Source: Zestosphaera sp. (lineage in GTDB: Archaea > Thermoproteota > Thermoprotei_A > Sulfolobales > NBVN01). Taken from it: a stretch of 64,000 nucleotides of DNA. The stretch is from NCBI GenBank assembly GCA_038843015.1, contig JAWBSH010000004.1, forward strand, positions 1-64,000, written 5' to 3'. The position numbers and the translations under genes are program-made. Under the pieces are notes generated by a model. That model was not told where the DNA came from and did not search any database. It was given only the letters and a program-made list of their open reading frames with translations. Positions within the stretch are counted from its first letter, which is position 1. Every line of letters begins with the position of its first letter. Shown here piece by piece: positions 8,694 to 17,640 of the stretch.

Positions 8694-8850
8694 CCGCGGG
8701 TACACCGAGATATGGAGGGCTTTACCACAGCCTTGAGCCCAAGATAAGGAGCTGTGGGTTGGGGTTACCCTGAAGGGGTGGAGACCAATGACGCGGGTAC
8801 TGATGAAAAGCGCCCTGAAGCTAATGAAACCAAAAGTCAACAACAAGCCA
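8694..8850 (+). ncRNA. Candidate structured RNA, family A copy 1
   Basis: No ORF of substance; a GC-rich island in AT-rich DNA. It aligns with 59600-59745: the blocks GGTTACCCTGAAGG, GTGGAGACC-R-ATGA and AATGAA-R-CCAA-RR-GTC-R-ACAACAA are shared. Between them the two copies have different sequences that fold to the same hairpin. Here GGGTACT (8795-8801) pairs with AGCGCCC (8809-8815), one mismatch, around loop GATGAAA; the other copy keeps loop AATGAAA under a different stem. An ATGA/CTGA pair flanks the hairpin, as in box C/D kink-turns. I cannot match it to a known RNA family. It may be an independent small RNA or part of a mobile element. Confidence 0.5.
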
Positions 8851-8961
8851 CATCAGCCAACATGAAACTCGAGCCTCCCACACATAGAGACCTTATCCAG
8901 GAAGTATAGTAGAGAATGAGAAGAAGTAATTAATTAGCGAGGCCTATCTTCAAGTAGTTGC

Positions 8962-9040
8962 TGGTGCGGCGGCCGGGATTTGAACCCGGGATCTCCGGCT
9001 TGGGAGGCCGGCGTCCTAGACCAGGCTGGACGACCGCCGC
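8962..9040 (-). tRNA. tRNA-Gly (anticodon CCC)
   Basis: Minus strand: acceptor GCGGCGG/CCGCCGC, D stem GTCC/GGAC, anticodon stem CCGGC/GCCGG with loop CTCCCAA (anticodon CCC), T arm CCGGG-TTCAAAT-CCCGG, discriminator A. The CCA is encoded (8962-8964). C2-G71 agrees with glycine identity. There is no intron. The GC-saturated stems suggest a hyperthermophile. Confidence 0.97.
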
Positions 9041-9168
9041 CCCATATAATTTCTTATCCTGCATTAATTTTAAGTTTTTTCGGGGTTATTCTATAATTAC
9101 TTTTTAAAGTTTAATTATTTGCTCTAATTTATTTTCTTTCTCATGTATTTTTGTTGGGTGAGTAGTTC

Positions 9169-9729
9169 TTGGTTTTTGACGACGTTATTGAGATAAGGTT
9201 TCATGGGAGAGGCGGTCAGGGGGTTGTGACGGCGGCTAACACACTTATTGACGCTCTCCTTAAGGCAGGCCTCTACGGTCAGGCAATACCTTTCTTTGGT
9301 GCTGAGAGGAGGGGGGCTCCTGTAGTAGCTTACGCGAGAGTCTCTAAAGAGCCTATAAGGACTAGGTCTTCTATTAAGAGACCTTCTATAGTAGTGGTTT
9401 TAGATGCTAAGCTTAGTGAGTTAGTCAACGTGTTAGAGGGGCTTAAGCCGGGCGGTACAGTACTCATAAACTCTCCTAGAAAGCCGAGCATTAAGGGAGA
9501 TTTTAGAACGTGTTATGTTGATGCTGCAGGGATAGCTTTAAGACACAATCTAGTCTTATCTGGCTGGGCTTTAGTCAATATGCCTATGGTAGGCGCTTTA
9601 GCTAAGATACTCAACATACCTGTTGAGGCAGTTGAGGAATCGATAAAAGAGAGGATTGGAGGTAGGGTAGGAGAGTTAAATGCGGTCGCAGCCAAAGAAG
9701 CTTTTGAGGAGGTGGTCTGTGTTGAGTAG
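9169..9729 (+). CDS. porG: Pyruvate/2-oxoacid:ferredoxin oxidoreductase, gamma subunit
   Basis: 186 residues from TTG 9169, with GGGTGAG upstream. FHGRGGQGVVTAANTL near residue 11 is the G-x-G-G-Q-G signature of the gamma domain, followed by PFFGAERRGAPVVAYARVS. It is the first gene of a compact gamma-delta-alpha-beta operon. The complex decarboxylates pyruvate (or a related 2-oxoacid) with CoA to acyl-CoA and reduced ferredoxin in the cytoplasm. AT-rich sequence with ACTTTTTAAAG upstream (about 9098) is the probable promoter. Confidence 0.95.
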   Translation: MVFDDVIEIRFHGRGGQGVVTAANTLIDALLKAGLYGQAIPFFGAERRGAPVVAYARVSKEPIRTRSSIKRPSIVVVLDAKLSELVNVLEGLKPGGTVLINSPRKPSIKGDFRTCYVDAAGIALRHNLVLSGWALVNMPMVGALAKILNIPVEAVEESIKERIGGRVGELNAVAAKEAFEEVVCVE

Positions 9730-9988
9730 TGAGTTAATGTGGCCCTTAGCTAAGCCAGCAATTGGTGTTTCAGGAAAGACAGGAACTTGGAGGTTGCAGA
9801 GACCAGTATTTGACTCGAGCAAGTGTATTAAGTGTAGGCTTTGCTGGCTTTACTGTCCTGACTCAACAATAGACATAAATGAGGAAGGCGCTAACTTCAT
9901 AACTATAAACTACGACTACTGTAAAGGGTGTGGTATATGCTCGAACGTCTGTCCAGCTAAAGCTATAACGATGTATCCGGAGGAGTGA
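9719..9988 (+). CDS. porD: Pyruvate/2-oxoacid:ferredoxin oxidoreductase, delta subunit
   Basis: About 90 residues from GTG 9719 (TTG 9722 also possible), both served by GAGGAGGTGG at about 9707-9716. A longer ORF starts at 9680 but has no ribosome binding site. Two 4Fe-4S motifs are clear: CIKCRLCWLYCPD and CKGCGICSNVCPA, so the subunit passes electrons from the thiamine site to ferredoxin. The upstream GVSGKTGTWR segment is typical of archaeal PorD. It overlaps the end of porG. Confidence 0.95.
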   Translation: MLSSELMWPLAKPAIGVSGKTGTWRLQRPVFDSSKCIKCRLCWLYCPDSTIDINEEGANFITINYDYCKGCGICSNVCPAKAITMYPEE

Positions 9989-9992
9989 GAAG

Positions 9993-11177
9993 ATGGTCCT
10001 CAAGACTCTTACAGGCAATTACGCGGTAGCTACCGCAGTCAAGCTCGCTAGAGTTAAAGTTGTTTCTGCTTACCCGATAACACCTCAAACCACAATAGTG
10101 GAGAAATTGTCTGAGATGATTGAGTCGGGAGAGCTAGAAGCTGACATGATTAGAGTTGAATCAGAACACTCAGCATTGGCGGCAGTCTACGGCGCTGCCT
10201 CAGGAGGTGTGAGGGTCTTCACAGCGACCTCATCACACGGGCTACTCTATATGCATGAGATGTTGTGGTGGGTTGCAGGCTCTAGAATACCTGTAGTAAT
10301 GGCCGTGGTTACCAGGACTATAGGGCCGCCATGGAACATATGGACTGACCACTCAGACATTATGGACCAGAGAGATACTGGGTGGTTAATAGCTTTCGCA
10401 GAGAATAATCAAGAAGCACTTGACGAGACAATAAAACTCTTCAGGATTACAGAAGATGAGAGAGTGTTTCTCCCAGGTATGGTTACTTTAGACGCTTTCA
10501 TACTCAGCCACACGACGGAGCCTGTAAATGTGCCTGACCAGAATATCGTAGACGCTTTCTTACCGCCTAGGAAGCAGCCATACGTCTTCAGGGCCGGGGA
10601 ACCCATCGTAATGGGTAACATACCAAAAGATCTTAAGTGGAACATGATGATGAGGGAAGACATACATAGAGCTATGGAGAGAGCCAAGAAAGTAGTTGAA
10701 GAGGCAGACTATCTGTGGGAGAAGTTAGTAGGGAGGAGATACGGGGGATTAACCGAGTGTTACAGGTGCGAAGATGCAAAGCACTTCATGGTAGGCGTTG
10801 GTGCGTGGGTAGGAGATATGAGAGAGGCTGTAGACCGCCTGAGAGAGAGGTTCGGTTTGAAGGTAGGTCTAGTCAAGATCAGGTACTTCAGACCGTTCCC
10901 CAGAGAAGACATGATTAAGTGGCTTAATAACGCGATGAGTGTAGTAGTGTTTGACAGATCCGTGTCTCCAAGTATTGGCGGGCCACTATATCTTGAGGTG
11001 CTTGCTTCCATGACTTCAGCAGGGGTCAGAGCACCTGTTAAGAACGTGATAGCGGGTCTTGCAGGAGTTGACGTCACTTACGAGGACCTAACTAACGTGA
11101 TGCTTGCTTCAGTGAGTGAAGTAGAGGAGTTAGGGACCTTTAAACAAAGTACTTTATGGTTTTACGGTGGTGAGTAG
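9993..11177 (+). CDS. porA: Pyruvate/2-oxoacid:ferredoxin oxidoreductase, alpha subunit
   Basis: 394 residues. VVSAYPITPQTTIVEKLSEM is the start of the PYR domain that contacts CoA and the thiamine pyrimidine, and VESEHSALAAVYGAASGGVRVFTATSS contains the conserved glutamate region. Domain II and a transketolase-C-like part (IRYFRPFPREDM, VVFDRSVSPSIGGPLYLEV) follow. Length and order match PorA of archaeal four-subunit enzymes. Pyruvate is favoured over isovalerate or 2-oxoglutarate by overall feel only; substrate cannot be proven from sequence. Confidence 0.95.
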   Translation: MVLKTLTGNYAVATAVKLARVKVVSAYPITPQTTIVEKLSEMIESGELEADMIRVESEHSALAAVYGAASGGVRVFTATSSHGLLYMHEMLWWVAGSRIPVVMAVVTRTIGPPWNIWTDHSDIMDQRDTGWLIAFAENNQEALDETIKLFRITEDERVFLPGMVTLDAFILSHTTEPVNVPDQNIVDAFLPPRKQPYVFRAGEPIVMGNIPKDLKWNMMMREDIHRAMERAKKVVEEADYLWEKLVGRRYGGLTECYRCEDAKHFMVGVGAWVGDMREAVDRLRERFGLKVGLVKIRYFRPFPREDMIKWLNNAMSVVVFDRSVSPSIGGPLYLEVLASMTSAGVRAPVKNVIAGLAGVDVTYEDLTNVMLASVSEVEELGTFKQSTLWFYGGE

Positions 11178-11179
11178 AG

Positions 11180-12070
11180 GTGCCGATAAACATCAAAGAC
11201 TTACCTAAAGAGAAGTTTGTTCTTCCTGGAGATGCTGCTTGTCCAGGATGCCCTGAGAACATGGGTTTAAGATTCGTTGGTATGGCCCTAGGCGATAAAG
11301 CTATCTTAGTGATTCCTGCAGGGTGTACGTCAATTATTCAGGGTTTAGCTCCCGGCTCAGGACTTAAGTTCCCTATACTTAACGTGCCTTTCGCTTCCTC
11401 CGATTCTGTAGCTGCCGGTCTTAGCTCGGCTAAGAAGATTTTAGGGGAGGATGCTGTAGTTGTGGTTTGGGCGGGTGACGGAGGCACTGCCGACATAGGG
11501 TTTGCAACTCTTTCTGGTGCTGCCGAGAGGAATGACGACATAATACATATATGTGTTGATAATGAGGCTTACATGAATACGGGGATCCAAAGATCTTCTC
11601 AAACACCTTTAGGAGCGTGGACCACGACGACGTGGTCGGGCAAGAAAGAAAGAAAAAAGGATTTGCCTCTGATAATGTTAATGCATAGAGTCCCGTATGT
11701 TGCTACCGCAAGTGTGGCGTATCCGATAGATTTCATAGAGAAGCTCAGGAAGGCTTCCACTATGAAGGGCTTTAAGTACATACATCTTCACGCGCCATGC
11801 CCTGTGGGGTGGAGGTTTGACCCGTCACTCACAGTCTTTATGGCTAGGCTAGCCGTCGAGACAGGAATGTGGATTTTGTTCGAGGCTGAAGGAGGCAGAG
11901 TCAATATAAGCCCGCCTAGCAAGCCTTACGCAGATAAGAACAGGAGGAAACCTATTAGAGAGTATCTAGCTATGCAGGGGCGTTTCAGAGACATCACAGA
12001 AGATATCATAAAAGAGCTTGAAAAACAAGTTGAGGATAATTGGTCTTTACTACTTAGGCTAACTACTTAA
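11180..12070 (+). CDS. porB: Pyruvate/2-oxoacid:ferredoxin oxidoreductase, beta subunit
   Basis: 296 residues from GTG 11180, two bases after porA. CPGCPENMGLRF gives two of the Cys ligands of the proximal 4Fe-4S cluster, AGCTS another; AGDGGTADIGFATLSGA with downstream NEAYMNTG is the thiamine diphosphate/Mg motif (GDG...N...NEAYxNTG). Later APCPVGWRF has a fourth cysteine. The last 12 bp overlap the converging MocA-like gene. Confidence 0.96.
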   Translation: MPINIKDLPKEKFVLPGDAACPGCPENMGLRFVGMALGDKAILVIPAGCTSIIQGLAPGSGLKFPILNVPFASSDSVAAGLSSAKKILGEDAVVVVWAGDGGTADIGFATLSGAAERNDDIIHICVDNEAYMNTGIQRSSQTPLGAWTTTTWSGKKERKKDLPLIMLMHRVPYVATASVAYPIDFIEKLRKASTMKGFKYIHLHAPCPVGWRFDPSLTVFMARLAVETGMWILFEAEGGRVNISPPSKPYADKNRRKPIREYLAMQGRFRDITEDIIKELEKQVEDNWSLLLRLTT

Positions 12071-12679
12071 ATAGTTTTTCACATCATCTAACGTATCTAT
12101 ATCTCTTAGTATGCCTATGTCGTCCGTATCATAATAATGTATTCTATCGGAGTGTCTTCTTAAGAATCCCTTAAGCCCTAACTCTTCTTCACTTATTTGG
12201 TAGACCCCCTTCAGCAATCCTTTCCCGATTATGAGTGGGTGACCTCCTCTCATGCTACTAGCTAGTCTAGGAACTACGATGAAGGCATCGCTCTCCTTAA
12301 GTAATTCACCCGCGTACTCAGTCAAGGCCTTCAGAGTCGAGACTCTAACGTAGGGTACGTCGCCAGGATGTATTGCTACTACGTCAGCTTCTTTGCTGAC
12401 GGCTTTAACCCCCTTCACTACAGATGAACTCATTCCCGACTCGTAATTCTCGTTAACAACGAACTTGACGTTTAATCCTGTGAGAGACTTCCTGACTAAC
12501 TCGCTTTGAAAGCCTACAACTACTATAACCTCTTTAAAAATTCCTGACTCAACAAATTTGCTCGTAGTGTGTCTTACTAGAGGCGCTTTAACGCCTTCTA
12601 CTAAGACTTCATATAATAACTTATTAGTAGGAAATCTCGTTGACTTACCTGCCGCGAGTATAACTGCTGAAGCAAACAT
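12059..12679 (-). CDS. MobA/MocA-like nucleotidyltransferase for molybdenum cofactor
   Basis: 206 residues. The N-terminus SAVILAAGKSTRFPTNKLL is the nucleotide-binding loop of this sugar-nucleotidyltransferase-like family, and AIHPGDVPYVRVST has the metal-binding D of the MobA/MocA D-x-P motif (GDxP). MocA adds CMP to molybdopterin for hydroxylases of the xanthine dehydrogenase family; MobA adds GMP. Its neighbours at 12753-17580 are XdhC and a Mo hydroxylase, so cytidylylation is the better guess. It is divergent from xdhC. Confidence 0.85.
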   Translation of the reverse strand: MFASAVILAAGKSTRFPTNKLLYEVLVEGVKAPLVRHTTSKFVESGIFKEVIVVVGFQSELVRKSLTGLNVKFVVNENYESGMSSSVVKGVKAVSKEADVVAIHPGDVPYVRVSTLKALTEYAGELLKESDAFIVVPRLASSMRGGHPLIIGKGLLKGVYQISEEELGLKGFLRRHSDRIHYYDTDDIGILRDIDTLDDVKNYLSS

Positions 12680-12752
12680 TTCATATCATCCACGTAAACG
12701 ACGTTAAAGAGATTTATTAATTCTTAGTGTGTTTTCTGGATTGGTGGGTGTA

Positions 12753-13625
12753 GTGAGCTTACCTAGAAACATAACTGATGAGGAATTTATTCATCTTGCT
12801 AAAGAAAAGCTGAGTAAGGGTCTTAAAGTTGCAGCAGTAGTGGTAGTTAAGAAAGAAGGTTCTGGTCCTAGAGACGTAGGGTCTAAGATGTTAGTAAGCG
12901 AGGGCGGGGAAGTCTATGGAACTCTAGGTGGTGGTTTCTTTGAGAGACATGTTGTAGAGGAAGCTCTGAAAGCTCTTGCCGAGGGAAAGCCTAGAGTCGT
13001 TAAATACTCGTTCACTGGACGCCCGGTAGAAGGAGCTGTAGATACAGGGCTCATATGCGGCGGTGTTTTAGAGGTGTTTATAGACGTGTTAAAGCCTACT
13101 CAAAGAGTGATAATATTCGGTACTGGGAGGGTTGGCAAGCCGTTAGGAGACCTTCTAAGCTTCTTAGGGTTTAAGATAGTAGTTGCTGACCCTAACCCAG
13201 ATTTAGTCAGTAATGACTTATACCCATATGCAACTGTAAGAGCTCACATACCTGTAGAGCAGATTGAAGAGAGACTTCCTGAGCTAGTCTTAGAAGGAGA
13301 TATAGCCTTCATAACGCACGGGGTAGTTGAAGTTGATTATAAGGCTCTAAAGACTCTCCTCAAAACTAACGTTAAGCTAGTAGGACTCTTAGGGAGTAAA
13401 AGAAAAGTTGCAGAGTTCGTTAAGAGACTGTTGCAAGAAGGCATAGATAAGGAAGTAATAAAGAAAAAATTCAGAGCTCCTATAGGAGCTGACATACCTG
13501 CCGACACTCCAGAAGAAATAGCTGTGTCTATAGCTACAGAACTAATAACGTTACTCAAGGGAGGTCATATAAAATCACTAAACATAGTTGAAGAATTGCT
13601 TAATCAACTGGGAGACTCTAAGTAG
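12753..13625 (+). CDS. xdhC: XdhC/CoxI-family Mo-hydroxylase maturation factor
   Basis: About 290 residues from GTG 12753, with GGTGGG five bases upstream; the longer ORF from 12729 lacks such a site. N-terminal XdhC domain: VVVVKKEGSGPRDVGSKMLV and GTLGGGFFERHVVEEA. C-terminal Rossmann half: VIIFGTGRVGKPLGDLL with a G-x-G-x-x-G motif, then ITHGVVEVDYKALKTLL and GLLGSKRKVAEFVKRL. XdhC binds Mo cofactor, promotes its sulfuration and inserts it into xanthine dehydrogenase-type enzymes. It precedes the hydroxylase operon by 150 bp. Confidence 0.9.
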   Translation: MSLPRNITDEEFIHLAKEKLSKGLKVAAVVVVKKEGSGPRDVGSKMLVSEGGEVYGTLGGGFFERHVVEEALKALAEGKPRVVKYSFTGRPVEGAVDTGLICGGVLEVFIDVLKPTQRVIIFGTGRVGKPLGDLLSFLGFKIVVADPNPDLVSNDLYPYATVRAHIPVEQIEERLPELVLEGDIAFITHGVVEVDYKALKTLLKTNVKLVGLLGSKRKVAEFVKRLLQEGIDKEVIKKKFRAPIGADIPADTPEEIAVSIATELITLLKGGHIKSLNIVEELLNQLGDSK

Positions 13626-13778
13626 GATGTTATTGTTATGCTACTCTTTTAACATAAAGTATGTAATTAGTCTCAAGTTGATTAAGGTTTTATTCACATA
13701 GTTAATAAAAATATTAATTAACTCTATTCAATCAATATTTTTATGTAGGAACACTACAGTAGATATTGAGGTGGTTTC
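13626..13778. promoter_or_regulatory. AT-rich promoter region of the Mo-hydroxylase operon
   Basis: A strongly AT-rich stretch with several TATA-like blocks (for example TAATAAAAATATTAATTAA around 13701-13720) precedes the operon. GAGGTGG at 13768-13774 is the ribosome binding site for the TTG start at 13779. Confidence 0.4.
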
Positions 13779-14654
13779 TTGTTCAGATTTGACGTGTATG
13801 TTCCTAGAGACCTGAGAGACGCTTTAGAAGCCTCCAAGATTTACGGGGAGGAATTACTCCCTATTGGAGGAGGCACTGACTTGCTAGTTTTGTATAGACA
13901 GGGCTTAGTCAAGTTCAGAATTTTATTAGATTTGTGGCCTTTAAGGAACGAGTTATCATACGTTAAGTTAGAAGGAGGGTCAGTCAAGATAGGTGCTTTA
14001 ACCACTATTAACGAGCTTGAGTCTTCAGAGTTACTTAAGGATAAGCGTTTTGCGGGATTGAGAGATGCGTGTAGGGGGTTCGCATCGCCATTCATAAAAT
14101 CTGTAGCTACTGTAGGAGGCAATGTCGGTGCTGCCCACCCACTCTCTGACATAGCAATCACTCTCTTGACTTATGACGCGAATGTGAGGCTGAAAAGCCT
14201 AGAGGGTGAGAGAGTGATTCCTCTGAAGAGTTTCTACCTGGATAAGAGGAAGACTGTTAGGAGGTCTGATGAGTTAATTACTGAAGTGATCTTTAAGGAG
14301 CCTCCTAGCAACGCGTCTTCTGCGTACCTCAAGCTAGATAGGAGAATCGGGCATGGCATGGGTTACGTTGCTGTAAGTGTTTACGCTGAGTTAGATGACA
14401 GGTTAATTAGGGAGATCAGGATAGCATTTGATAGTATGGGTAGGGCTTTCCCTGAGAGAGCCTTAAGAACTGAAGATTCATTGAGGGGTAAAGAATTAAG
14501 TGAGGACAATATCAGCAGAGCTGTTCATGATGTTCTGCCGAAAGAAATGAACAGAATAAGTGATTACAGAGCTTCAGCGGAGTACAGGCTTTACCTATCT
14601 CAAGTACTACTGAAAAGAGCTTTATTAGAAGTTGGTAGAAGAGTTGGTGGTTAA
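13779..14654 (+). CDS. Mo hydroxylase, FAD-binding medium subunit
   Basis: 291 residues. The FAD-binding PCMH-type fold is marked by LLPIGGGTDLLVLYRQGL near residue 27 and by VATVGGNVGAAHPLSDIAITLL near 110, both pyrophosphate loops. The C-terminal CO-dehydrogenase-flavoprotein-C domain follows. In this enzyme class the subunit carries electrons from the 2Fe-2S centres to an acceptor. It is followed at 1 bp by the small subunit. Confidence 0.93.
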   Translation: MFRFDVYVPRDLRDALEASKIYGEELLPIGGGTDLLVLYRQGLVKFRILLDLWPLRNELSYVKLEGGSVKIGALTTINELESSELLKDKRFAGLRDACRGFASPFIKSVATVGGNVGAAHPLSDIAITLLTYDANVRLKSLEGERVIPLKSFYLDKRKTVRRSDELITEVIFKEPPSNASSAYLKLDRRIGHGMGYVAVSVYAELDDRLIREIRIAFDSMGRAFPERALRTEDSLRGKELSEDNISRAVHDVLPKEMNRISDYRASAEYRLYLSQVLLKRALLEVGRRVGG

Positions 14655-14655
14655 G

Positions 14656-15195
14656 GTGAGTACCCCCCGCACTTCTTGGGACACTTATAGAGACATAGAA
14701 GTGTCGTTTAAGGTAAATGGGAGAGAGGTCAAGGTGAGGGTCAAGCCTTACGAGAGATTGATTGACGTACTCCGAAACAAGCTCGGCTTGCTGAGTGTTA
14801 AGGAGGGGTGTGGTAGGGGCGAGTGCGGTGCGTGTGTTGTCATAATGAATGGGAAGTTGATTCCCACATGCCTCACGCTAGCTGTTAGAGCTGAGGGTTC
14901 TGAGATACTAACTCTTGAGGGCATAGCTCCTGAAGGCAAGTTACACGCTATTCAGAAAGCATTGCTAGACACTTACTCGATGCAGTGTGGTTTCTGCTTC
15001 CCTGGAGTAATAATGGCTTCTAAATATTTGCTTGACAAGAATCCTGACCCAACAGAGGATGAAATAAGAGACGCTCTAGACGGCAACCTGTGTAGGTGTG
15101 GTTCCTACCTGAGGTTCATTAAGGCCGTCAAGCTTGCTTCAAGATACATCAGAGAAGGTAAGATATTCTTTGATGAGTCTGAGGTTTTGAGGTGA
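14656..15195 (+). CDS. Mo hydroxylase, [2Fe-2S] small subunit
   Basis: About 179 residues from GTG 14656, with GGTGG at 14646-14650; the frame is open further upstream to 14632. Plant-type 2Fe-2S cysteines: CGRGECGACVV plus C at the end of NGKLIPTC. The second, helical 2Fe-2S domain has MQCGFCFPGV and NLCRCGSY. Together they relay electrons from Mo to FAD. Gene order medium-small-large is the common archaeal one. Confidence 0.95.
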   Translation: MSTPRTSWDTYRDIEVSFKVNGREVKVRVKPYERLIDVLRNKLGLLSVKEGCGRGECGACVVIMNGKLIPTCLTLAVRAEGSEILTLEGIAPEGKLHAIQKALLDTYSMQCGFCFPGVIMASKYLLDKNPDPTEDEIRDALDGNLCRCGSYLRFIKAVKLASRYIREGKIFFDESEVLR

Positions 15196-15201
15196 GGTGG
15201 G

Positions 15202-17580
15202 ATGAGTTCGGTTCCTGAATATTACAAGATAATTGAGGAAGTATTTGAGAAGTATAAAGATAAAGAGTTCCTGTTCGTAGGACGTCACTCGCAGCGCTGG
15301 GATTCCGTAGAGAAAATTAAGGGGAGAGCACTCTTCACAGCAGATTTCGCCAAACTCTACAGTAACTTAGTCTACGTACATAGCGTCAGGACTAAGTATG
15401 CTCACGCCCTCATAAAATCTATAGACGTTAGTGAAGCGTCTAAGTACCCCGGTGTTTTGAAGGTCATTACAGCTAAGGATATACCGGGTATTAACGACGT
15501 GGGGTATGTAATACCTGACCAGCCTCTAATAGCTGAGAGGAAAGTCAGGTACGTAGGCGACATAATAGCTTTAGTCGTTGCTGAGAATCCCTTAGTGGCT
15601 AGGGAGGCGAGCGAGTTAATCGAGGTTGAGTACGAACCTCTTCCAGTAATAACTAATCCTCTAGACGTAGTAGATCTCATGACTTTGAGAGAGAAGCCTC
15701 ACACACTAATACATGACGAGAGAGGTAGTGACGTGTTAGTGCATTTCAAGATTAGGAGGGGCGATGTAGAGAGAGCTATGAGAGAAGCTGATGTAAGAGT
15801 TGAGGGCGTTTATAAGACGCCTTTCCAGGAACACGCTTATATGGAGCCTGAAGCCTCAATAGCTATTCCGGAACCTGAGGGTAGCGTTACGGTAATAGCT
15901 TCTACTCAATGTCCCTTCGATGTTAGGAAGGCTGTCGCCAAGGTTTTAGGTCTTACGTTGAATAAGGTCAGGATAGTAGTGCCGGCTGTCGGAGGAGGTT
16001 TTGGAGGTAAGGAGGACGTAGCTAATGAGGTAGCTGCTAAGGCGGCTTTGGCCGCAGTATTAACAGGTAGACCTGCTCTCGTCGTACATACTAGAGAAGA
16101 GTCTATCATAGGACATAGTAAGAGACACCCTGCTATAGCTTGGTACAGGCATGCAGCAAAGAGAGACGGGACTCTATTAGCTGTTGAAGCTAATATCGTC
16201 ATGGATGGAGGTGCTTACGCGTCTCTAGGTCCCTTCGTGCCTTGGAGAGCAACTGTTCATGCTACAGGCCCCTATAAGGTTCAGTCAGCTAGAGTAGATG
16301 TTGTTAGGGTTTACACGAATAACGTGTACTCAGGTGCTTTCAGAGGGTTCGGCAACCCACAAGTAATATTCGCGGTTGAGAGGCAGATGGACCTGCTTGC
16401 TGAGGAGTTGGGGATGGATCCAGTCGAGTTAAGACTTAAAAACATACTCAGAGTAGGTGACGAGACTGTTCACGGACAGAAACTTACTGAGGAACATGGT
16501 GTGGGATTAGAAGAAGCTGTTATTAAGGCTGTAGAAGCTTCTAGATGGTTTGAACTGCGGAGAAGATACAGCGAGATCACAGGACCTATCAGGAGGGGTA
16601 TAGGGATTGCGTTATTCTATCACGGTAATTCTATAGGTGTTGAGGGAGCTGACTACTCTTCAGTGACTTTAATAATAAATAGGGACGGGTCAATCACTAT
16701 TAGGACGGGACTGACAGAGTTTGGGCAGGGCTCTACGTGGGGTCTAGCTTTAATAGCAGCGGAAATTCTGGGAGTACCGCCCAGTTACTTCAAGATAGAG
16801 AATCCAGACACTTCAGCTACTCCCGACGCCGGCCCTACAGTAGCGTCGCGAGCGACTGTCATGGGAGGTGCCGCAACCGTGGTTGCGGCTTACAAGTTAA
16901 GGAAGAGACTTAATGAAGTAGCCTCTCACATACTGGGTTGTGATCCTGATGACGTGGTTATAAGAGCTCCGGACGTCTACTGTTCGTCTGACCCGAGTAG
17001 AAGGACTAAGTGGGCAGACGTTGTTGAGCAGAGTTTCTGGTTGGGAGTGCCTCTCCAGGAATTCGGCTACTACAGAGCTCCTAGAGCTTTATGGGATGAA
17101 GAGACTGGCCAGGGAGCTCCCTACATAACATACACTTTCGGAGCTATAATTGCTGACGTAGAAGTAGATATTGAGACTGGTCTGGTAAGAGTAAACAAGA
17201 TCTATACAGCATACGACATAGGTAAGGTGATAAACAAGATGGGAGCAGAACTCAACGCCGAGGGAGGAGCTATCCAAGCTTTAGGTTACGCGTTAATGGA
17301 GGAGTTAATCCATGATAAAGAAGGCAGAGTAAGCAATCCCAACTTATCTACATACTACATACCGACGATAAAAGACGTGCCAGAAATAATACCTATATGG
17401 GTCGAAGCAAAATACAAGAAAGGACCATTAGGAGCTAAAGGCTTCGGAGAACCCTCATTTAACGCAGTAGCAGCCGCGATAGCGAATGCAGTAGCACACG
17501 CAATAAAAGCAAACGTAACAGAACTGCCAGTCACGCCTGAAAGAGTCTACACAATACTTAAAAGCAAGCAAAAAATATAA
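15202..17580 (+). CDS. Mo hydroxylase, molybdopterin-binding large subunit (xanthine dehydrogenase type)
   Basis: 792 residues. N-terminal a/b hammerhead domain (KGRALFTADF, YVHSVRTKYAHALIKSID), then the Mo-binding domains. VVPAVGGGFGGKEDV is the molybdopterin loop. SGAFRGFGNPQ is the active-site loop as in xanthine and aldehyde dehydrogenases; the CO dehydrogenase loops (AYxCSFR or AYRGAGR) are absent. GAKGFGEPSFNAVAAAI near the end has the catalytic glutamate. Probable substrates are an aldehyde (such as glyceraldehyde) or an N-heterocycle; sequence alone does not decide. Confidence 0.93.
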   Translation: MSSVPEYYKIIEEVFEKYKDKEFLFVGRHSQRWDSVEKIKGRALFTADFAKLYSNLVYVHSVRTKYAHALIKSIDVSEASKYPGVLKVITAKDIPGINDVGYVIPDQPLIAERKVRYVGDIIALVVAENPLVAREASELIEVEYEPLPVITNPLDVVDLMTLREKPHTLIHDERGSDVLVHFKIRRGDVERAMREADVRVEGVYKTPFQEHAYMEPEASIAIPEPEGSVTVIASTQCPFDVRKAVAKVLGLTLNKVRIVVPAVGGGFGGKEDVANEVAAKAALAAVLTGRPALVVHTREESIIGHSKRHPAIAWYRHAAKRDGTLLAVEANIVMDGGAYASLGPFVPWRATVHATGPYKVQSARVDVVRVYTNNVYSGAFRGFGNPQVIFAVERQMDLLAEELGMDPVELRLKNILRVGDETVHGQKLTEEHGVGLEEAVIKAVEASRWFELRRRYSEITGPIRRGIGIALFYHGNSIGVEGADYSSVTLIINRDGSITIRTGLTEFGQGSTWGLALIAAEILGVPPSYFKIENPDTSATPDAGPTVASRATVMGGAATVVAAYKLRKRLNEVASHILGCDPDDVVIRAPDVYCSSDPSRRTKWADVVEQSFWLGVPLQEFGYYRAPRALWDEETGQGAPYITYTFGAIIADVEVDIETGLVRVNKIYTAYDIGKVINKMGAELNAEGGAIQALGYALMEELIHDKEGRVSNPNLSTYYIPTIKDVPEIIPIWVEAKYKKGPLGAKGFGEPSFNAVAAAIANAVAHAIKANVTELPVTPERVYTILKSKQKI

Positions 17581-17640
17581 ACGAATAAGCAATAGGTTAA
17601 CCTCCAGCCACCATCTCCCGCTCTAGGTTTTTGCTAGGGT

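Noticed and set aside
8587-8960. Frames through element A1 as a protein gene
   Set aside because: Stops interrupt all frames, and the two copies of the family differ by changes that keep base pairing rather than codons.
15202-17580. CO dehydrogenase large subunit (coxL)
   Set aside because: The active-site loop reads GAFRGFG, not AYxCSFR or AYRGAGR.
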